Below, in pieces: positions 5,510 to 9,495 of a DNA stretch of 9,495 nucleotides. Below the pieces are notes generated by a model. That model saw only the letters and a program-made list of their open reading frames with translations. It made no database searches and was not told where the DNA came from. The number at the start of each line of letters is the position of its first letter. The first letter of the stretch is position 1. The position numbers were made by a program, and so were the translations under genes. The DNA lies in NCBI GenBank assembly GCA_035455265.1, contig DATIFK010000041.1, forward strand, positions 1-9,495, written 5' to 3'. This stretch comes from MGOM01 sp035455265. GTDB lineage: Bacteria; Chloroflexota; Anaerolineae; Anaerolineales; E44-bin32.

Positions 5510-7113
5510 CGACCGGAGCCATGGACCTTCCGCCGGCGCGGCGCGCCGTCAGCCCCGGGCTGGTCGCCCTGGCCGTGGTCGTTCCGACCTTCATGGAGGT
5601 TCTGGACACCACCATCGCCAATGTGGCCCTGCGCTACATCGCCGGCGGGTTGTCGGCCCCGGCTAGCGACAGCGAGTGGGTCATCACCAGCTATCTGGCG
5701 GCCAATGCAATCGTCTTGCCGATCTCCGGGTGGCTGGCGGTTCGGCTGGGGCGGCGGAACTACTTCCTCACATCCATCGCCGTCTTCACGCTGGCGTCGG
5801 CACTATGCGGGATCGCCACGAGTCTGTACGCCCTCATCGCGTTCCGGGTGCTGCAGGGACTGGCCGGCGGAGGATTGCAGCCCTCGAGCCAGGGGATCCT
5901 GCTGGATGCGTTCCCGCCGGAGAAGCAGGGCGCGGCCCAGACCATGTTCGGCATTGCCGCGCTGCTGGCACCGGTCGTCGGGCCCACGCTCGGGGGCTAT
6001 ATCACGGACAACTACGGCTGGCGCTGGATCTTTTACCTGAATGTGCCGGTCGGACTCCTGGCCCTGTTCATGTGCAACGCCGTCGTGGTGGACCCGGACT
6101 ATCTGAAGGCCGAGCAGGCGAAGCAGCGGAAACAGGGGCAGCGCTTCGATACGCCTGGCCTGTGCCTGCTGAGCATGACCATGGTCTCTTGGGAAATCCT
6201 GCTGAGCAAGGGGCAGGAATGGGACTGGCTCGGCGATCCGTTCTTCCGGGTGCAGACGTGCCTGGGGCTTTTCGTCCTCGGCCTCGTCAGTCTGATCCAT
6301 CGCGAACTTCGGATTGGCAATCCGCTCATCAATGTTCGGACCCTGGCCGACCGGAACTTCCGCTCCGCCTGCCTCATCATCTTCTGCGTGTTCGGCGTCC
6401 TCTATGCCAACACCGTCAGCCTGCCGGGATTGCTGCAATCCCTGTTCGGCTATGACGCGACGACCTCGGGCTTGGTGCTATCGCCGGCGGGGTTCTTCTC
6501 GATCATGGCGCTGGTCGTCATCGGGAGGCTGCTGACCCGGGGCGTCGATGCGAGATACCTGATGGCCGTCGGCCTGCTTACGCTCGCCAGCGGGAACTAC
6601 TGGATGTCCCGGTTGAACCTGGCGATCGGCCCGTGGCAGGTGGTCTGGCCGCGGGTGGTGGTGATCGTCGGGCTATCGATGGTGTTCGCGCCGCTGAACG
6701 TGGCGGCATTTCTCTACATCCCCAAGGAGCTGCGTGGCGCCGCCGTCGGATTGCTCGCGCTTCTCCGCAACGAGGGTGGAAGCGTGGGGACCTCTATGGC
6801 CCACACCATTCTGGAGCGCCGCGAGCAGTTTCACGCCTTGCGGCTCAACGAGGGACTCGACGCCCTGAACCCGGCGGTGCATCAGTTTCTCGCCCAGGGC
6901 CAGGCGCTCTTCCTCCAGCACACTGGCGATGCGCCGCTGACGCGGCAAATGACGCTGCAAGCGCTGGAAAATCTGCGGCATCAGCAGGCGTTATCGCTGG
7001 CGTATTTCGACGTGTTCTGGTCGTCGGCGGCGCTGGCGGTCCCATTGGTGCTCCTCGTGCTGCTCATGCGTCGCTCGGTGGCGGAGAAGGGATCGCACAT
7101 CGCCGCGGAATAG
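5506..7113 (+). CDS. DHA2-family MFS drug:H+ antiporter (EmrB/QacA type, 14 helices)
   Basis: The product is 535 residues, a normal length for the 14-helix DHA2 group. It would use the proton gradient to export hydrophobic compounds through the adaptor encoded just upstream. Motif D1 is at residues 33-42 in the first helix (LDTTIANVAL). Motif A of the loop between helices 2 and 3 is at 75-85 (GWLAVRLGRRN). The antiporter motif C is at 155-164 (APVVGPTLGG), followed by YGWRWIFYLNVPVG, which is typical of EmrB. Hydrophobic helices continue to the last one near residues 504-525 (SSAALAVPLVLLVLL), with a charged tail. The ATG at 5506 overlaps the adaptor stop; a second ATG at 5521 would shorten it by 5 residues. 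The substrate is not predictable, but neighbouring aromatic-handling enzymes point to phenolic or quinone-like compounds. Confidence 0.93.
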   Translation: MTTGAMDLPPARRAVSPGLVALAVVVPTFMEVLDTTIANVALRYIAGGLSAPASDSEWVITSYLAANAIVLPISGWLAVRLGRRNYFLTSIAVFTLASALCGIATSLYALIAFRVLQGLAGGGLQPSSQGILLDAFPPEKQGAAQTMFGIAALLAPVVGPTLGGYITDNYGWRWIFYLNVPVGLLALFMCNAVVVDPDYLKAEQAKQRKQGQRFDTPGLCLLSMTMVSWEILLSKGQEWDWLGDPFFRVQTCLGLFVLGLVSLIHRELRIGNPLINVRTLADRNFRSACLIIFCVFGVLYANTVSLPGLLQSLFGYDATTSGLVLSPAGFFSIMALVVIGRLLTRGVDARYLMAVGLLTLASGNYWMSRLNLAIGPWQVVWPRVVVIVGLSMVFAPLNVAAFLYIPKELRGAAVGLLALLRNEGGSVGTSMAHTILERREQFHALRLNEGLDALNPAVHQFLAQGQALFLQHTGDAPLTRQMTLQALENLRHQQALSLAYFDVFWSSAALAVPLVLLVLLMRRSVAEKGSHIAAE

Positions 7114-7179
7114 CCCAACGACGTGGGTCCAAGAGCCACGAGTCGGCAAACGACCGTCGCACATTGGGAGGAGACGTTC

Positions 7180-7608
7180 ATGCCAACGCGGAAGGCAGAC
7201 GCGGAATGGAAAGGCAACCTGGCCGAAGGCAGCGGGCGGCTGAAGGTGGGGAGCGGCGCCTTGGACGGCCCGTACTCGTTCAAGTCCCGATTCGAGGAGG
7301 GCCAAGCGGCGACCAACCCGGAAGAGCTGATCGGGGCTGCCCACGCCGGGTGCTTCACGATGGCGCTGACCGCGCAGCTTTCGCGGGCCGGCGTCGCGCC
7401 GAGGCGCATCCACACCGGCGCAAGAGTGACCCTGGAAAAGGTCGGGGACCAGTTCTCCATCACCAAAATCGAGCTGGAGACCGAGGCCGACATCCCGGGT
7501 ATTGACAACGGGGCATTTCAGAAATACGCGCTGGAGGCGAAACAGGGGTGTCCCGTTTCGAAGGCATTGGCGGGAACGCAGATTCATCTGCATGCAGTAT
7601 TGGTTTAG
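7180..7608 (+). CDS. osmC: OsmC-family organic hydroperoxide peroxidase
   Basis: The product is 142 residues, the family length. It reduces organic hydroperoxides by a two-cysteine thiol mechanism in the cytoplasm. The reactive cysteine is C58 in TNPEELIGAAHAGC, the partner is C124 in KQGCPVSKAL, and the conserved arginine (R37) and glutamate (E48/E49) that activate the thiol are present. The start at 7180 is set by GGGAGGAG at 7166-7173; the frame is open further upstream, but only this start has a Shine-Dalgarno and matches the normal OsmC N-terminus (TRKADAEWKGNL). It begins 66 bases after the transporter stop, without an obvious terminator between, so it may belong to the same transcript. 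The sequence is closer to OsmC than to Ohr, judging by the TNPEELIGAAHAGC context. Confidence 0.93.
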   Translation: MPTRKADAEWKGNLAEGSGRLKVGSGALDGPYSFKSRFEEGQAATNPEELIGAAHAGCFTMALTAQLSRAGVAPRRIHTGARVTLEKVGDQFSITKIELETEADIPGIDNGAFQKYALEAKQGCPVSKALAGTQIHLHAVLV

Positions 7609-7627
7609 CGAGACGGAGGGAACGGCC

Positions 7628-7774
7628 ATGAGACCGGGTGGCGTGCTGCTCCGAGCCGAAGCTCGCCTGGCGCATGAGTTGCTGGCGGGGAGGCCCCACG
7701 AGCAGGGCAAGATCGTCCTGGCGGTAGATGAGCGATGCGACAACCAGGAGGAGCCGTATGGACCCTCGACTTGA
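7628..7774 (+). pseudogene. C-terminal remnant of a medium-chain dehydrogenase / quinone oxidoreductase
   Basis: The frame from ATG 7628 reads 48 codons to TGA 7772-7774. The part from about 7646 to 7732 (LLRAEARLAHELLAGRPHEQ, then GKIVLAVDE) resembles the last helix and strand of zinc-binding or quinone-type medium-chain dehydrogenases. These commonly end L-A-E-A-x-x-A-H-x-L-L-x-x-G-x-x-x-G-K-I-V-L-x-V. All catalytic and nucleotide-binding parts are missing. The frame reads on past the usual family end through the ribosome-binding site and start codon of the following SDR gene. A purine-rich GGAGGG at 7615-7620 precedes the ATG, so a short peptide could be translated. An intact small gene is possible but less likely. 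No search was run. Confidence 0.45.
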
Positions 7775-8501
7775 AAACAAGCGGGCGCTGGTAACCGGCG
7801 GCAGCCGTGGGATCGGAGCGGCCATCGTCAAGCGTCTGGCCCGTGAAGGGGCGGACGTGGCGCTGACCTACATCGGCAATCCGGAGCAGGCCAGCAAGAC
7901 GGTGAAGGCAGCGCAGGCGTTCGGCGTGAAGGCGCTGGCGGTCCAGGCCGACAGTGCCGATGCCAAGGCGCTGGTTGCCGCCGTGGAGCGGACGGTGCGG
8001 GAACTGGGATCCATCGACATACTGGTCAACAACGCCGGCATCGCCGTCATCGCACCCATCGAGGACTATCGCCTGGAAGACCTGGATCGCACCCTGGCGG
8101 TGAACGTGCGCGCCGCTTTCGTCGCCACGCAGGCCGCGGTGAAGCACATGCAGGCGGGTGGGCGCATCATCAACGTCGGGAGCTGCAACGCCGAGCGCAT
8201 GCCCTTCGCGGGTGGCGGCGTCTACGCCATGAGCAAGGCCGCGCTGGTGGGGCTGGTCAAAGGTCTGGCGCGCGACCTCGGTCCGCGCGGCATCACCATC
8301 AACAACGTCCAGCCGGGTCCCGTCGACACCGACATGAACCCCGCCACGGGCGACTTCGCCAAGATGCTGATCCAGCAGATGGCGCTGCCCCGCTACGGGA
8401 CCGGGGAGGAGATCGCCTCGCTGGTGGCCTATCTGGCCAGTCCCGAGGCCGCCTATGTGACAGGGGCCAGCCTCAGCATCGATGGGGGATTCACCGCCTG
8501 A
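7758..8501 (+). CDS. SDR-family NAD(P)-dependent oxidoreductase (FabG-like)
   Basis: The product is 247 residues, a classical short-chain dehydrogenase. The cofactor glycine motif is TGGSRGIG at residues 13-20, the structural NNAG is at 91-94, and the catalytic residues are S142, Y156 and K160 (YAMSK). Spacing from Ser to Tyr is 14 residues, one more than in FabG, as in the subgroup with the segment NAERMPF. The sequence ends in the usual ASLSIDGGFTA. The start at 7758 follows AGGAGGAG at 7746-7753; an upstream in-frame start at 7728 lacks this support and would add residues foreign to the family. Such enzymes are often labelled 3-oxoacyl-ACP reductase, but outside a fatty-acid operon a role in reducing a carbonyl or quinone-like metabolite is more likely. 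The exact substrate cannot be told. Confidence 0.93.
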   Translation: MDPRLENKRALVTGGSRGIGAAIVKRLAREGADVALTYIGNPEQASKTVKAAQAFGVKALAVQADSADAKALVAAVERTVRELGSIDILVNNAGIAVIAPIEDYRLEDLDRTLAVNVRAAFVATQAAVKHMQAGGRIINVGSCNAERMPFAGGGVYAMSKAALVGLVKGLARDLGPRGITINNVQPGPVDTDMNPATGDFAKMLIQQMALPRYGTGEEIASLVAYLASPEAAYVTGASLSIDGGFTA

Positions 8502-8576
8502 GGCAAGTGGGACCCAACCCAGGCCCGATAGGCCCATGGGTGGCCGTCAGGCGGGCCAATGGAGCTTCCCGGACGC

Positions 8577-8602
8577 CGGGGGAGGCTGCCAGAACTCCCC
8601 CG
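8577..8602. other. Perfect 8-bp GC-rich inverted repeat in the gap between the SDR and VOC genes
   Basis: CGGGGGAG (8577-8584) and CTCCCCCG (8595-8602) are exact reverse complements around a 10-base loop. It lies 76 bases past the SDR stop and 58 bases before the VOC start. No run of T follows, so a standard intrinsic terminator is not shown. It could be an mRNA-stabilising hairpin, a Rho-associated 3' structure or a 5' leader structure of the VOC gene. The rest of the 159-base gap shows no gene I can support. Confidence 0.35.
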
Positions 8603-8660
8603 ACGACTCCCAGGGCGGCGCCAGACGGCTGCGGCGCGCGGCCCAAAGTGGGAGCAGCCC

Positions 8661-9495
8661 ATGACTATGCAGGTGCACGGCATTCACCACGTGACCGCCA
8701 TCGCCGGAGATCCCCAGGCGAATGTGGACTTCTATGCGGGCGTGCTGGGGCTGCGCCTGGTGAAGGTGACGGTGAACTACGATGACCCGCACACGTATCA
8801 TCTGTACTACGGCGATGAGGCGGGACATCCGGGCACCATCCTCACGTTCTTCCCCTGGCCGGGAGCCCCCCGCGGCAGCACGGGAACGGGGCAGGTGACC
8901 GTGACCGCGTTCGCGATCCCCGACGGCTCGCTCGGCTTCTGGGTGGACCGGTTGAAGGCCCACACGGTCGAGTACACCGGGCCCAACCGTCGCTTCGAGG
9001 AAGAGGTCATTGCCCTGGAGGATCCCGATGGGCTGCACCTGGAGCTGGTCAGCGGGCGTGGTGACCCGGGCACGAGTCCCCGACCGGACGGCGCCATCCC
9101 GGGGAAGCACGCCATCCAGCGATTCCAGGGCGTGACGCTGGCGGTGGAGGGCTACGAGCGCACGGCCGGACTGCTCACGGCGACCATGGGTCTGCAAGCA
9201 GTGGGCACGGCGGGAAGCCGCTTCCGGTATGCGGTCGGGGAGGGGGATGCGCAGGGCTTCGTCGACCTGCTGTGTCTCCCCAATGGCCCCCGCGGCCGCG
9301 TGGCCGTGGGGACGGTGCACCATATCGCCTGGCGCACGCCCGACGCCGAGACGCACAGGGCGTGGCGCGCGACGATCGCGCGGCTCGGGTACAACGTGAC
9401 CCCCATCCGCGATCGGTCGTACTTCCAGTCCATCTACTTCCGCGAGCCCGGCGGGGTGCTCTTCGAGATCGCCACCGACCGCCCTGGCTTCGCCG
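8661..9495 (+). CDS. VOC-family ring-cleaving dioxygenase-like protein (glyoxalase/MhqO-like), 3' end outside window
   Basis: The frame is open from ATG 8661 to the window edge, about 278 residues; related proteins are somewhat longer than 300. GGGAG (8650-8654) lies 6 bases upstream; an ATG two codons later is an alternative. There are two vicinal-oxygen-chelate modules. The first begins HGIHHVTAIAGD and contains HLELV with E128; the second contains VHHIAWR (H220/H221) and YFREPGGVLFEIATD with E269. These His and Glu residues are the expected metal ligands. The pattern DRSYFQSIYFREPGGVLFEI is typical of proteins annotated as ring-cleaving dioxygenases, including Bacillus MhqO, whose genes respond to hydroquinones and other aromatic electrophiles. 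The substrate is not proven; glyoxalase-type activity is the alternative. It follows the SDR gene by 159 bases and may have its own regulation. Confidence 0.88.
   Translation, partial: MTMQVHGIHHVTAIAGDPQANVDFYAGVLGLRLVKVTVNYDDPHTYHLYYGDEAGHPGTILTFFPWPGAPRGSTGTGQVTVTAFAIPDGSLGFWVDRLKAHTVEYTGPNRRFEEEVIALEDPDGLHLELVSGRGDPGTSPRPDGAIPGKHAIQRFQGVTLAVEGYERTAGLLTATMGLQAVGTAGSRFRYAVGEGDAQGFVDLLCLPNGPRGRVAVGTVHHIAWRTPDAETHRAWRATIARLGYNVTPIRDRSYFQSIYFREPGGVLFEIATDRPGFA

Noticed and set aside
7123..7179. Upstream in-frame start for osmC
   Set aside because: The ATG-proximal GGGAGGAG and family N-terminus support 7180.
7605..8537. 310-codon open frame on the - strand opposite the SDR gene
   Set aside because: It is a shadow of the SDR reading frame with low-complexity His/Gly/Arg composition and no motif.
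8547..9356. 269-codon open frame on the - strand opposite the VOC gene
   Set aside because: It is a shadow of the VOC frame, which has all expected motifs on the + strand.

Overview
The window is GC-rich, densely coding bacterial DNA, and every gene I can support lies on the + strand. The proteins include a Tat-exported molybdenum hydroxylase, a two-gene EmrAB-type efflux pump, an OsmC peroxidase, a short-chain dehydrogenase (SDR) and a vicinal-oxygen-chelate (VOC) dioxygenase. These suggest an aerobic, probably Gram-negative soil or environmental bacterium, such as a proteobacterium or a Rokubacteria/NC10-like lineage. Nothing here fixes the taxon. I see no rRNA, tRNA, CRISPR array, insertion sequence, integrase or origin.

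Layout. Bases 2-247 hold the end of an unrecognised, tryptophan-rich protein. Bases 341-694 encode a small secreted protein of unknown function. Bases 925-3605 hold an iorA-iorB pair: a [2Fe-2S] subunit and a molybdopterin subunit of the isoquinoline 1-oxidoreductase type. Bases 3974-7113 hold an HlyD/EmrA adaptor overlapping a 14-helix DHA2 (EmrB/QacA) transporter by 4 bases (ATGA). Bases 7180-7608 encode OsmC, 7758-8501 an SDR oxidoreductase, and 8661 to the window edge a ring-cleaving-dioxygenase-like VOC protein.

The spaces between these blocks are not empty. Three gaps carry what read as C-terminal remnants of lost genes: an isochorismatase-family hydrolase (about 734-888, two frames), a zinc-dependent alcohol dehydrogenase (about 3660-3812) and a second medium-chain dehydrogenase/quinone oxidoreductase (about 7628-7774). 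Each lies directly upstream of an intact gene or operon. This suggests repeated deletion or replacement in an accessory region.

How the genes may work together (inference). IorAB would hydroxylate an N-heterocycle or aldehyde-like substrate in the periplasm. The pump would export toxic aromatics or quinones, OsmC would remove organic hydroperoxides, and the SDR and VOC dioxygenase would reduce or cleave aromatic and quinone compounds. The set resembles an electrophile/aromatic detoxification cluster, with no regulator inside the window. I did not find a convincing wholly new system. The most noteworthy items are the three gene relics and the leader region of the pump operon, which has a perfect 10-bp palindrome and a 21-codon ORF ending 4 bases before the adaptor start.
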